Shown here: positions 36,523 to 44,227 of the stretch, piece by piece
Layout of the letters: each line of letters opens with the position of its first letter
Numbering within the stretch: position 1 is the first letter of the stretch
DNA from: Verrucomicrobiaceae bacterium UBA7681
GTDB taxonomy: Bacteria > Verrucomicrobiota > Verrucomicrobiia > Verrucomicrobiales > Verrucomicrobiaceae
Assembly (NCBI GenBank): GCA_002482965.1
Contig: DLGZ01000079.1
Location: forward strand, 61,463-113,831
Direction: 5' to 3'
DNA length: 52,369 nucleotides
Made by a program: the position numbers and the translations under genes
Notes under the pieces: model-generated
The model's database searches: none
What the model was told of the DNA's origin: nothing
Seen by the model: only the letters and a program-made list of their open reading frames with translations

Positions 36523-37270
36523 GACGCACAATGAAATAGTCGACTCCCATCTTGCTGTAGGTATCGACAAGTTGAGTGTTTAGATCACCTGCAATTGAGG
36601 TAATGACCCCTGACCTTTTGCATTGTTCAAGAGCGCATTTTACCGCATTGAAAACTACCGGGTGTGTAGGCGCATGAGCCTTTGAGCCACGGCGCGCACC
36701 CAGAAGTAGCGTTGTGAGGTCGTTTAAACCAAATGTTACATGCGTAATTCCCATGGAGATGAATTCGGAAATCTGTGAGAGGCATGCAGGTATTTCGGCC
36801 ATGATTCCGATTTTTCCGCTATATTCGAGTTGATGCAAAAATGTCAAGTGCGGGTGGAGTTCGCCAGGGTCACTGAGATAAGGAAATAAAATGTGGAGAT
36901 TTGAAAACTCGTTATGCAGAGACGCAATCAAACCCATTTCTTGTTGAAGTGCTTTTGGATAGATAGTAGCTCTTCTCAAACCGCGCATTCCTAGAATGTA
37001 GTGTTTATCCTCAATGACTTCCTCAACGCCTTCAAGCTCGTTAAGATGTGGGGCGACGATATCGGTAGTGCGATACCACACCTCATCGTTAGGAAATGTT
37101 TTAACTGCATGCCTAATATAGTTGCCGATATAGTCGAGGCATGACTGTTTGGTAACATATGACCCACATGCGCGGCAAAGATACTCGCTACGAATCATGC
37201 CAACGCCGGAATAACCATTTAACATCTGGGTCGTTATGGGCTCGGCGGAAAGTGAGAGGCGAAATTTCAT
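36494..37270 (-). CDS. stand-alone PEP-utilising-enzyme TIM-barrel protein
   Basis: This 258-residue protein is homologous to the C-terminal PEP/pyruvate barrel of PEP synthase, PPDK and enzyme I, without the phospho-His or ATP-grasp domains. Substrate-binding residues are kept: R-S-E (27-29), Y-R-T-T-D, M-R-G-L-R (95-99), A-E-I-P (Glu159) and G-L-N-D-L-T (Asn183-Asp184). The general-acid Cys of the usual G-x-C-G-E box is Ala227 (S-I-A-G-D). Such a protein cannot do the standard phospho-transfer, and may act as a lyase or carboxyvinyl-type enzyme on PEP or pyruvate. It is in the minus-strand operon. Confidence 0.82.
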   Translation of the reverse strand: MKFRLSLSAEPITTQMLNGYSGVGMIRSEYLCRACGSYVTKQSCLDYIGNYIRHAVKTFPNDEVWYRTTDIVAPHLNELEGVEEVIEDKHYILGMRGLRRATIYPKALQQEMGLIASLHNEFSNLHILFPYLSDPGELHPHLTFLHQLEYSGKIGIMAEIPACLSQISEFISMGITHVTFGLNDLTTLLLGARRGSKAHAPTHPVVFNAVKCALEQCKRSGVITSIAGDLNTQLVDTYSKMGVDYFIVRHDQGICSEA

Positions 37271-37339
37271 GCGTAAGCAGCTTTGGTGCGTATAGTAGTT
37301 GTTCCGTTGGCAATTTGTTTTTTAAAGAGCAAGAGCCGA

Positions 37340-37912
37340 TTAGATGAGAGCGTGCCTTCTGGGAGAGTTGTCAGCGAGTAATTCTTGGTTTAAGTGATTA
37401 ATATCATTCAACGTCAGAACCCTCCATCTGCCCTTTAAAACTCCAATTGTGTTGATTGAAGTGTTCTCAATTTGCATTTTATGGCATGAAGCCGCTGGGA
37501 GGTTTAGCACCACTCCAATCAGGTAACGAATGACGTTATTATGGCAAATTATCAGGGTTGTGCCATTGAATGAACCAACATAGGCCCAGGCCGCAGCCAT
37601 TCGCTCAATTTCTTGCTGAGCGGTTCCAACAGGTGGTTGCCGTTCGTCGGGTTTGCCAACGACGGTTCCATGTATTTCATCAAACAGGCTGGATGTCTCT
37701 ATGCTGAGATGAGAATGGAAGCGTGCAATACAAGCGGCGGTATCTAATGCCCTGTGCATCGTACTTGACAAGATACGATCAAAATGCGTGCCTGCGAGGC
37801 GGGTTGCCAGTGCCAGCGCCTGTTCCCTACCTATATCACTGGTCGTTGGTGGGCTCTGGTGATCTAGGTTCTGTAGAGTTTGCCCGTGCCTGACGAGGTG
37901 GATGATATTCAT
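37340..37912 (-). CDS. histidine phosphatase (phosphoglycerate-mutase-like)
   Basis: This protein has 190 residues from the ATG at 37912; the frame extends to 37990 but the extra part lacks the fold. It has the phospho-His motif L-V-R-H-G-Q-T (Arg8-His9-Gly10), Arg54 (M-H-R-A-L), acid Glu79 and second His124 (I-C-H-N-N). These residues remove phosphate from small sugars or nucleotides. It is the first gene of the minus-strand operon and is likely to dephosphorylate a cassette intermediate. The spacer upstream contains an imperfect palindrome. Confidence 0.88.
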   Translation of the reverse strand: MNIIHLVRHGQTLQNLDHQSPPTTSDIGREQALALATRLAGTHFDRILSSTMHRALDTAACIARFHSHLSIETSSLFDEIHGTVVGKPDERQPPVGTAQQEIERMAAAWAYVGSFNGTTLIICHNNVIRYLIGVVLNLPAASCHKMQIENTSINTIGVLKGRWRVLTLNDINHLNQELLADNSPRRHALI

Positions 37913-38032
37913 CGAGGTGTAATTGGCAGGTTGTGATGCGCGAAACAAGTCCGTACCTGCATCTCGCTGCTTTGCAGTGATTTGGTACACCTTAACGCGG
38001 CATCTGCTATAATAAGGGTCGTCATAATTTGT

Positions 38033-38056
38033 GCCTGATTCTGTAAGGATTCAGGC
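38033..38056. repeat. imperfect palindrome upstream of the minus-strand operon
   Basis: The arms gcctgattc and gattcaggc pair over nine positions with one T-T mismatch and a six-base loop. There is no T-tract, so it is not a terminator. It lies about 120 bases before the histidine-phosphatase start and could be an operator. A second weaker stem follows near 38070-38097. Confidence 0.5.
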
Positions 38057-38172
38057 CTCAGTAGCGTTTCGCCTGCTCTGTTGGGCGGAGAGGCAGGATG
38101 TCATTGCCCTGTGGGTTATTATAATGTGATGGCCTTTAGCTGACAAGGGGAACAATCTAGGTCAGGGTCAGA

Positions 38173-38529
38173 TCATTGGCGATCAATCCGCTTCTCGGCC
38201 CCATAAATCGCCTCAAACGCAGGATCATTCAAGCTCTGCATCCTGAGATCCGGATTGATCCTGTGTGCCTCTCGAAGGGCCAGAACACATGCCTCTAGAT
38301 CTCCCAAGGACGCATGACACTTGGCGCGCAGAAGGTGGAATTGAGCAGAATCCCGGCACTTGCTTTCCACGGACTGCAGCCATTTTAATGTCTCAGTGAA
38401 TTCGCCGGCGTCATGCTTCAACTGACCCACCTCAAGAAGCAGTTCCACGTTCTCAGGATCACCAAAGCACAGATTCTCGCCCAGGAATGAAGCCTTTAGT
38501 GGCTGGCCCGACTTCACAAGAATTGTCAT
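38173..38529 (-). CDS. TPR-like small protein
   Basis: This 118-residue protein has two to three helix-turn-helix repeats of the tetratricopeptide type: L-L-E-V-G-Q-L-K-H-D-A-G-E-F, F-H-L-L-R-A-K-C-H-A-S-L-G-D-L-E-A and A-L-R-E-A-H-R-I-N-P. This suggests a protein-binding scaffold. It lies downstream of the small glycine-zipper gene and the transglutaminase-like gene on the same strand, possibly as the third gene of a short operon. It may be a fragment of a larger TPR protein. Confidence 0.68.
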   Translation of the reverse strand: MTILVKSGQPLKASFLGENLCFGDPENVELLLEVGQLKHDAGEFTETLKWLQSVESKCRDSAQFHLLRAKCHASLGDLEACVLALREAHRINPDLRMQSLNDPAFEAIYGAEKRIDRQ

Positions 38530-38633
38530 GTGAAGAGCGATGACCTCTCTGGAGATCTTCCAAAATGTTCAGTGCGTCGTCTAAAAGACCCAGCTCGATT
38601 TAGCCTTCGGCGGTGTCCCAAATCCTCTGGAAC

Positions 38634-38936
38634 TCACCTGTTGTCATCGTTCTGATTTGGTGCGTTGATAGTCGCTTTTCCACCACTGCATGAGCTTGTA
38701 GCCGCCCCAAGACCCTCTGAACCCAGTAAAACCGTGGAGCCCGCAACCACAACCATTGAGCCTACAACTGTGCCACCAATGGCAAATAGTCCAAATCTGA
38801 TTTCTGCGTCCGAGAGTCCTGCCACTGCGGTTCCGACGACAGCTCCCGTACCGGCTCCAATCTTCTCTGTCGTATCGTTTGCTGGTTCTGTCATTGAAAA
38901 AATATTCTCATCTGGGCAGTCTTCAGTGCAAGTCAT
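38634..38936 (-). CDS. small glycine-zipper hydrophobic peptide
   Basis: This 100-residue protein has an acidic N-terminus with two Cys (M-T-C-T-E-D-C) and then a Gly/Ala/Val-rich stretch with repeated small residues (G-A-G-T-G-A-V-V-G-T-A-V-A-G, I-G-G-T-V-V-G-S-M-V-V-V-A-G). Its end is S-S-C followed by an Asn-rich tail. Glycine-zipper peptides of this type insert in membranes, as in some bacteriocins, toxins and phage proteins. It lies between the transglutaminase-like and TPR-like genes. A precursor-peptide role is possible but unproven. Confidence 0.58.
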   Translation of the reverse strand: MTCTEDCPDENIFSMTEPANDTTEKIGAGTGAVVGTAVAGLSDAEIRFGLFAIGGTVVGSMVVVAGSTVLLGSEGLGAATSSCSGGKATINAPNQNDDNR

Positions 38937-39020
38937 ACTGCGAGCTCAAGTTCACTTCCACGATAGCCCCTACGAGCCTTTTCCACAGTTCGCCCGTTGT
39001 ACGTGGATATGAGCTGCGAG

Positions 39021-39611
39021 TCATGTTATCTTCAGGTTTTGCACAACCTCACGAAGCTCAGGCCACCATGTGCTCTCAACGTCATCGTCGTCGAGTGTCA
39101 GTGAAGTTCTGCCTTCGCGAAGCCTACGATCTCGGGGAACATCAACAACTGCTCCCCAATATGGAGCGATGGAGATGCTCTGTGGAACAGAAGGGTTCTC
39201 AGAAAGAATGTCTGTGTTTCCATCAACCACCTCAGAACCGATGCGCACCCAAGCATGCTCCCAACGAAATATTTCCGTGCCACCATCGAAATACATCGCA
39301 GTGCCCAATGCTACACGAGAATCAACTCCTAGCTCATCCAAGCTCAGATGCAGTAGGGCGGCGAACTGAACGCACATCTCAGACCTCCCAAACAGGTTCT
39401 CGTCCGTCAGTCTGGCAACCGTATCCAGAAGTGTTTTTCTTGTGGATACAGAAAGAACAGATGATCTATCAATAAGCTTGTTGGAAGGGTATGGCCGCGT
39501 GCCAGCTGCCTTCTCGCTTCTGATGCGAGCCGCCAATGCTCGGGGCAGGGGTGGGGCCATAGCAAGAAACTCATCGGCGCTGGCATTTAAAACTGGGGAA
39601 ATCTCACGCAT
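39021..39611 (-). CDS. transglutaminase-like Cys-His-Asp fold protein
   Basis: This 196-residue soluble protein has the transglutaminase-like triad in order: E-M-C-V-Q-F-A-A-L (Cys80), W-E-H-A-W-V (His119) and V-V-D-G-N-T-D (Asp130). The layout is similar to the McjB-type proteases of lasso peptides and to small bacterial transglutaminases. It could cleave or cross-link a partner peptide, and the small hydrophobic gene just downstream on the same strand is a candidate. No export signal is seen. Confidence 0.68.
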   Translation of the reverse strand: MREISPVLNASADEFLAMAPPLPRALAARIRSEKAAGTRPYPSNKLIDRSSVLSVSTRKTLLDTVARLTDENLFGRSEMCVQFAALLHLSLDELGVDSRVALGTAMYFDGGTEIFRWEHAWVRIGSEVVDGNTDILSENPSVPQSISIAPYWGAVVDVPRDRRLREGRTSLTLDDDDVESTWWPELREVVQNLKIT

Positions 39612-39628
39612 AGTGCTGCGAAGTTGGG

Positions 39629-40104
39629 TTAGCGTTTATAAGCTGTGGCGACTGCGAGGGCTGTTACCAGAATCTCTTTTGTGAACTCGTAAACCCCAGG
39701 CTCCTTGCTCTCCCTGGACCCAGCAATATTGAGGATTCCGATGGAGTGTCGGCTAATGAATTCCTGGATGGCTCTGGCTGGTTCGATGGTGGACTGGTTG
39801 ATATGCAGTGACGCCTTTTTGTGTTTCTTGGCGAAATGTTCTGTCTTCAATGAGCCCCCAGACAGCATTTCAGAGATGGTGAAAATGATCGTTCCATCTG
39901 AATCTCTGACATTCCATTCGGTGCGTTGGGGATAATTGGCGCTGGGTGTTTCGGTGAGATCATATTTCGCATCAATCGGTCCGTCCTCAGCCTTGCGCCC
40001 TTTCGGAGACCAGCCACCATGAGGGAAGTTCAGAGCTATTGCGGCATCGAGGCCAGCACGATCTCGGCCGGTTTGCCACCCTGAGATGACTGGGTGATTC
40101 GCAT
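39629..40104 (-). pseudogene. putative molybdenum-carrier-like (PF12694-type) gene with N-terminal frameshift
   Basis: Translation of 40117 down to 39629 gives a continuous frame with the family's marks: V-I-S-G-W-Q-T-G-R-D-R-A-G-L-D-A-A, P-H-G-G-W-S-P-K-G-R-K-A-E-D-G-P-I, Q-R-T-E-W-N-V-R-D-S-D-G-T, and I-L-N-I-A-G-S-R-E-S. The only sensible start, ATG at 40104 (M-R-I-T), is one base out of frame with this body, and a stop precedes the frame further upstream. The family's S-G-G-Q-T-G is S-G-W-Q-T-G. I read it as a full-length gene inactivated by a single-base change near 40093. It follows the SIR2 gene. Confidence 0.8.
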
Positions 40105-40150
40105 TGGGCTTTAGCCGTCACTCATCATTCGCAGTCGCTTCTTGTCGCCC

Positions 40151-41050
40151 TTATTTTGCCTTGAGGTCCGAAGGGAGAAAGTTCACCTCCGCATCCAAAT
40201 CATCGACGAATTGTTCGAATGTGCGGGCAATTTGTTTGATCTTATAATTTCGTTCATACATTGTTCTCACATCAGCGTCGTTTCTTGGGAAAACAGCATA
40301 CCACTGTCTGTCACAATCTCCCTGTCGCATTGCAAAAAGCCGCGATGCAATATCTAAGTCTTGGAAGCTATAACCAACAAAGATGACGCACTTCAAATGC
40401 AGACCGAGCAAAAATTTCTGGAGCATCAAGCCGTGATCATTCTGCATCTTAAAAAAATCAAACTGTGTAACAACAACACCGCCATTTCCAATAAGACTTC
40501 CCGCTCTTTCCGCGCTTCCATGAGGTTTGAACAGCGGCGTTGAATGCGCTCCAAGTTGGGTTTTGGAGTCGAAAACGGGAAAGAGAGGCTTTCCGTGAGC
40601 AGACTGCGCCCAGCTGTTTTCGACCAGACAATCGTAATTTGTTGTGTAGATCGCAGTCGGATTCATGAACGCGAGCGCTTGGTGGGTGCGCGGCTTCTCA
40701 GCTGTCATAAAAGCCTCTTCAATCCATTCAACTATTGGCCCCCTACCTACTTTCGCTTCTGCGATTGCGGCGGCATGATCTAAGGTGACGAGTCCAAGGT
40801 GAGCTTCGTCGAAAGAATCTCTCTGAGATCGGTTCAACATAAACCTTTTCCACAGTTCGTTGCGCAATTGAATTGCAGTAGGCATGGGGTTTCCGGCAGC
40901 GTTACGGGCACCTACAGAAGCCCCAGCACCTAAGAAAATAGCAAAATGTCCACTGTAGAGATCCCAGTTGTTCACCAAACTGTCTAGGTTCGCGTCGGAT
41001 TGACGGCGCTGGGGTTGGTTTGACGAGTCGTATCGTTGGTGGTCGGACAT
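40151..41050 (-). CDS. SIR2-family protein (NADase-like)
   Basis: This 299-residue protein has a Rossmann-type SIR2 core: F-L-G-A-G-A-S-V-G (39-47), I-Y-T-T-N-Y-D (134-140) with the Asn/Asp pair used in NAD+ handling, and F-K-P-H-G-S with catalytic His177, then V-I-F-V-G-Y-S-F-Q-D. There is no zinc cluster, so it belongs with the SIR2-like effectors of defence systems, which deplete NAD+, rather than with protein deacetylases. The DAC-like gene 100 bases upstream on the same strand could supply its trigger. Confidence 0.85.
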   Translation of the reverse strand: MSDHQRYDSSNQPQRRQSDANLDSLVNNWDLYSGHFAIFLGAGASVGARNAAGNPMPTAIQLRNELWKRFMLNRSQRDSFDEAHLGLVTLDHAAAIAEAKVGRGPIVEWIEEAFMTAEKPRTHQALAFMNPTAIYTTNYDCLVENSWAQSAHGKPLFPVFDSKTQLGAHSTPLFKPHGSAERAGSLIGNGGVVVTQFDFFKMQNDHGLMLQKFLLGLHLKCVIFVGYSFQDLDIASRLFAMRQGDCDRQWYAVFPRNDADVRTMYERNYKIKQIARTFEQFVDDLDAEVNFLPSDLKAK

Positions 41051-41149
41051 TGGAATGGGATGTTTTATGTAAAGGGTTTTATGGGGCAGGATTTTGTGGA
41101 ACGCGCAAATACTCTATTCAGGCAAGCTTCCCCATATCACTTGCCGTCT

Positions 41150-42199
41150 TCAATTTTCAATCAGATAAGAATCACATGAAGAGGTGTCAAACATAATTGC
41201 TCCTTTGTAGTAGGCACGCACAGGGCCATCGCTTGAAACGGTAATTATTGGGCTATCTATTACTTTAGAAAGTGCATGTGCGGTAAGTTGCCGTGTTCCC
41301 CCTGCGGACTGGACCGCAAGCAAATGTTCAGCACTAGGAGTTAGCCAAAGTCCAACCTGCCTAAAAACTCCGGTGTCGGAGATGATTGCTGCGCCATCGC
41401 ATTGACTTAAAACGTGGGCAATTGAGAACTGATAGCTGAGAGTGCGCACCTCGAACGCTGGGACCTCTTTTATCGAATTCATATCACTCAGATGAGTGAA
41501 AAGATTGGTATCGTTGTCCAGGTGCATGATAATGGTTGCGCCAATGCCACCGGGACTTAAAATGTTTAGACACATGCCAAGAATCGAGCGCAGGACGTTT
41601 TTCTTCTTGGTGTCAAAGTTACTAACGCTTGAGGAAATATGTTCTTCTAGAAAGAGTCTATATTGATGCGGTGTAAATGACCAGCGCCCATTATGGCACC
41701 TGGTAACTCCATCCCAGTGAATTATGGTCACTGTGCCTCGTTCGTCTCGTCGCACCACAATAAGATCTCTTTCGCCACACGGAGGACTTGTATTCCAAGG
41801 TGCGACGCCTTCGGAATTCATAATATTATCTCTCAAAATAAATAACCTGGCTTGTGTTCTGAAAGATCTGTCTTTCCCGCATCTAATTGTTTTAAACTCG
41901 GTTCCAGACCTTAAAATATACGAGTAAATACCATCGGCGCAGTAGCGCGTTAGTTCAGAGCATTCATTAAGTTCACCATTAAACTCCTCCTGAAGGTGGG
42001 ACGCCCAGTCAGTTGTTGCTTTAGCAATGAAAACACCATATGTTGCCTGTTGTTGTTCATGCACGGGAGCAAAAATTGCGTAAGCCACCTCATCAACAAC
42101 AATGTCAAATAGGCGGCTTGGGTCATTGCGGAACCCATTCTGTGAAAGTTCGGCTGAGATGTAATCTTTACGCCAAGCTTCAAGAATAAATGCTTTCAT
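41150..42199 (-). CDS. DAC-like (DisA_N fold) nucleotide sensor or cyclase
   Basis: This 349-residue protein has a C-terminal third that lines up with diadenylate cyclases: C-D-G-A-A-I-I-S-D (DGA at 268-270), V-G-L-W-L, A-G-G-T-R (Arg303) and D-S-P-I-I-T-V-S-S-D-G-P-V. The R-H-R motif needed for ATP binding is replaced (T-R-Q-L-T-A). The first 200 residues contain W-D-G-V-T-R-C-H-N-G-R-W, which recalls the non-catalytic DAC-like sensor domains of conflict systems. It may therefore sense, rather than make, a nucleotide signal. It lies between the glycine-rich-domain-like gene and the SIR2 gene. Confidence 0.7.
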   Translation of the reverse strand: MKAFILEAWRKDYISAELSQNGFRNDPSRLFDIVVDEVAYAIFAPVHEQQQATYGVFIAKATTDWASHLQEEFNGELNECSELTRYCADGIYSYILRSGTEFKTIRCGKDRSFRTQARLFILRDNIMNSEGVAPWNTSPPCGERDLIVVRRDERGTVTIIHWDGVTRCHNGRWSFTPHQYRLFLEEHISSSVSNFDTKKKNVLRSILGMCLNILSPGGIGATIIMHLDNDTNLFTHLSDMNSIKEVPAFEVRTLSYQFSIAHVLSQCDGAAIISDTGVFRQVGLWLTPSAEHLLAVQSAGGTRQLTAHALSKVIDSPIITVSSDGPVRAYYKGAIMFDTSSCDSYLIEN

Positions 42200-42220
42200 T
42201 GTTTAGCATGGATGGTGACG

Positions 42221-42718
42221 TTAGGTTGCACTACAGGACGCGCAACGTGCACAAGTGCTGCAAGGTGCTAGTAGTTCGCTGGTATACTCTGGGAAATGAT
42301 GCTGAAACAATGAATAGGTCATTGCGCCAGCTTTAGTCAGATTATTTGCATCTTCCTCGCCCCTCATGCCAAAGTATGGGAAATGGTGAAGGTAGGATCC
42401 GAACAGCGTGCCGCAATCTGACATGTATTTTCTGGTGTCGAGAATATGTTGGTGCCAGAATTCGTCCGCTTCCTCAAATGGAACTAATGGCAGCTTTTTC
42501 TCAAAATAGGCATGCTGGAGTGTAAGGAAACAGCGATACAAAATTTCAGCTCTGTGAGCGGCGGCATAATCCCACCCCTTGCCATGGATTTTGTCGGTCA
42601 GCTTGGTCACTATGGCGGTTAGATCAATACGCCCAACCTCCTTCCATGAGTTCGAAATTGCTTCGAGGCTTTGGAAGTCAGTTGGTTGAAGCTGATGGAC
42701 GGTAAATATTGCGTTCAT
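42221..42718 (-). CDS. glycine-rich-domain-like protein with Cys tail
   Basis: This protein has 165 residues from the ATG at 42718; the upstream open frame has no homology look. The core motif is D-E-F-W-H-Q-H-I-L-D-T (85-95), then Y-M-S-D-C-G-T-L-F-G-S-Y-L-H-H-F-P-Y-F-G, characteristic of the glycine-rich domain-containing (GRDP-like) family. The C-terminus is C-S-T-C-A-R-C-A-S-C, four cysteines spaced exactly three apart (153, 156, 159, 162), perhaps for metal binding. It ends 22 bases before the DAC-like gene and is the likely first gene of that operon. The family's biochemical role is unknown. Confidence 0.72.
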   Translation of the reverse strand: MNAIFTVHQLQPTDFQSLEAISNSWKEVGRIDLTAIVTKLTDKIHGKGWDYAAAHRAEILYRCFLTLQHAYFEKKLPLVPFEEADEFWHQHILDTRKYMSDCGTLFGSYLHHFPYFGMRGEEDANNLTKAGAMTYSLFQHHFPEYTSELLAPCSTCARCASCSAT

Positions 42719-43269
42719 AATGAATGAGAATCGCTTTGGCATATTCGCTAAGCAAGTAGAATTCTTGCTCCCCAACGGCAGGTGACTTATGGGGGCATGT
42801 TGTTTAGGTGACCAGAGGACGATGTGCAAACAATTAAGGCGCTTCGCTGTTTTGGGGTGGGTAGAAGAAGCTCCAAACAAGCCTCTTCACATCCAAAAGG
42901 ACTGTTGAAGTCTTGGTCTGGCGGGCTCCGCACCACGACTGCGCCCTCCTCAAATCCTCATCGGCAAGCCCTCATTATGGGGTTTCGAGAAGAGGACAGT
43001 CCTACCCAATTGACGCAGTCCGTTGACGCCCAATATCTTGATGGACTGTGCTTCGCTCCTGCGGCCATTTCCCTTCGCTACCCACTCCAAACAGTGAAGA
43101 CTCACAATTAATTATCAAGGGTATCCGGTAGGTGTGTCACCGAAAAGTGACTTTCTATGAAGTACTTCTGTCGCGCTAAGGCTTCATTTTGGTACGCTTC
43201 GGCGATTGAGCTCAGGATTGGTCTTGGGTGGATGAATCATTGGGGGAATCGTAATCATCATCCAAGCCT
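42719..43269. other. intergenic stretch, probably decayed sequence
   Basis: In this 551-base stretch only short frames are present, and none has a recognisable domain. The promoter of the minus-strand operon is expected near 42720-42800. The rest reads like eroded coding sequence without a clear origin. Confidence 0.5.
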
Positions 43270-43497
43270 TTACAAATCAGGGGAACGTCGGTGGAGGTAG
43301 GTATATTGTGGTCCTGGTTTTCCAACTCGATGAACGCTTAACGAAAAACCACGCGCATTCTCATATGGCTCAACAGTCCCTTCCACTTCAAGGACCGGAT
43401 AGCGAACCGCGACGACTCCATAGCTCCTGTAGGTGTCGGCAAACAGTTCAGTCTCAACGACCCCGGATTTGGTGATGATGCTCGCAATTGAGGTCAA
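43270..43497 (-). CDS. short hypothetical protein, uncertain
   Basis: This 75-codon frame has a plausible protein look (V-A-V-R-Y-P-V-L-E-V-E-G-T-V, S-L-S-V-H-R-V-G-K-P-G-P-Q-Y-T-Y-L-H) but a weak TTG start. It begins exactly where the second molybdenum-carrier-like relic ends, in another frame, so it may be the tail of a broken gene rather than a gene of its own. Confidence 0.4.
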   Translation of the reverse strand: MTSIASIITKSGVVETELFADTYRSYGVVAVRYPVLEVEGTVEPYENARGFSLSVHRVGKPGPQYTYLHRRSPDL

Positions 43498-43551
43498 AGT
43501 GCGACATCAAGAGCAGCTCTGTCCTTCAGAAATGATTTTGGTGATGCTCAC
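43494..43551 (-). pseudogene. relic 2 of the molybdenum-carrier-like family (start only)
   Basis: From the GTG at 43551 the reading is S-I-T-K-I-I-S-E-G-Q, then, one base out of frame, A-A-L-D-V-A-L. This is the beginning of the PF12694-type fold with the T-G-x-D-R segment deleted. Its GTG overlaps the stop of the preceding gene (GTGA), as in relic 3. Confidence 0.65.
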
Positions 43552-44177
43552 TTAAATGGCGCAATAGGATCTGTGCAGTTTGGTGTCCTTGTCCTGAGAA
43601 TATGAAAGGGTTTATACCCGCCGAACTGAGTCAGTTTCAGAATTGGCCGTAGCTGCTTCAAAGTTTCGAAGAGCTCCTCTAGAGGCTTCCAATTACCTCT
43701 CATGGTGGATCGTAGCGCTTCACCCTTCATCGGTTCATGATACTCGACACCGTTGGGACAGGTCCCGGTATGGAATTGCAATAGTAAAGGTTCGTCTAGT
43801 GAGCCAATTGTGCGTAGATCAATCCAGCTGCATCGAACATTGTTGTTCATGTCTTGGAGGCGCGTCACCATAGGCATGCCGGCCAGAACCGGAATTCCCG
43901 CTTCCACGCTGGCTTGGCTATACTCGGCGAGAACGGGATTAACTTTCATAATCGGAATCTCAGGATGGTTCCTCCACGAAATTTTAGGCCTTCGAGCGAA
44001 CGCAGACACCAAATCTGCCTCAACCGGTTCCCCTGCAATGTGACGAATATTTCCTTCCCGAGTAGAAGCAAAGCTGAAAATTGTGAGCGATGGATCGTCT
44101 AAATGTCGCACAAGATCGGGACCAAGGACATACTCAGCAGTTTTCTCGGACATGAAGCTTCGCAATCGCATTTGCAT
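43548..44177 (-). CDS. hypothetical protein
   Basis: This protein has 209 residues if started at the ATG at 44177; the frame is open to 44339, but that part overlaps relic 3. It is a soluble, mixed alpha/beta protein with S-W-I-D-L-R-T-I-G-S-L-D-E-P-L-L-L-Q-F-H-T-G and I-P-V-L-A-G-M-P-M-V-T-R-L. No family is recognised. Its stop overlaps the GTG of relic 2, the coupling arrangement also seen between the endonuclease-like gene and relic 3. Confidence 0.55.
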   Translation of the reverse strand: MQMRLRSFMSEKTAEYVLGPDLVRHLDDPSLTIFSFASTREGNIRHIAGEPVEADLVSAFARRPKISWRNHPEIPIMKVNPVLAEYSQASVEAGIPVLAGMPMVTRLQDMNNNVRCSWIDLRTIGSLDEPLLLQFHTGTCPNGVEYHEPMKGEALRSTMRGNWKPLEELFETLKQLRPILKLTQFGGYKPFHILRTRTPNCTDPIAPFK

Positions 44178-44227
44178 ACGTCCATTGATATACTCGAATG
44201 CTGTGAGAATCGAGTGTTTGCTGACAT

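Noticed and set aside
36494..37270. PEP mutase or full PEP synthase
   Set aside because: The barrel motifs match the PEP-utilising C-terminal domain, not the mutase family, and the phospho-His and ATP-grasp domains are missing.
42221..42718. RiPP precursor with a Cys-rich core
   Set aside because: The protein has a well-formed 150-residue GRDP-like domain and no leader/core organisation, so the Cys tail is more simply a metal site.
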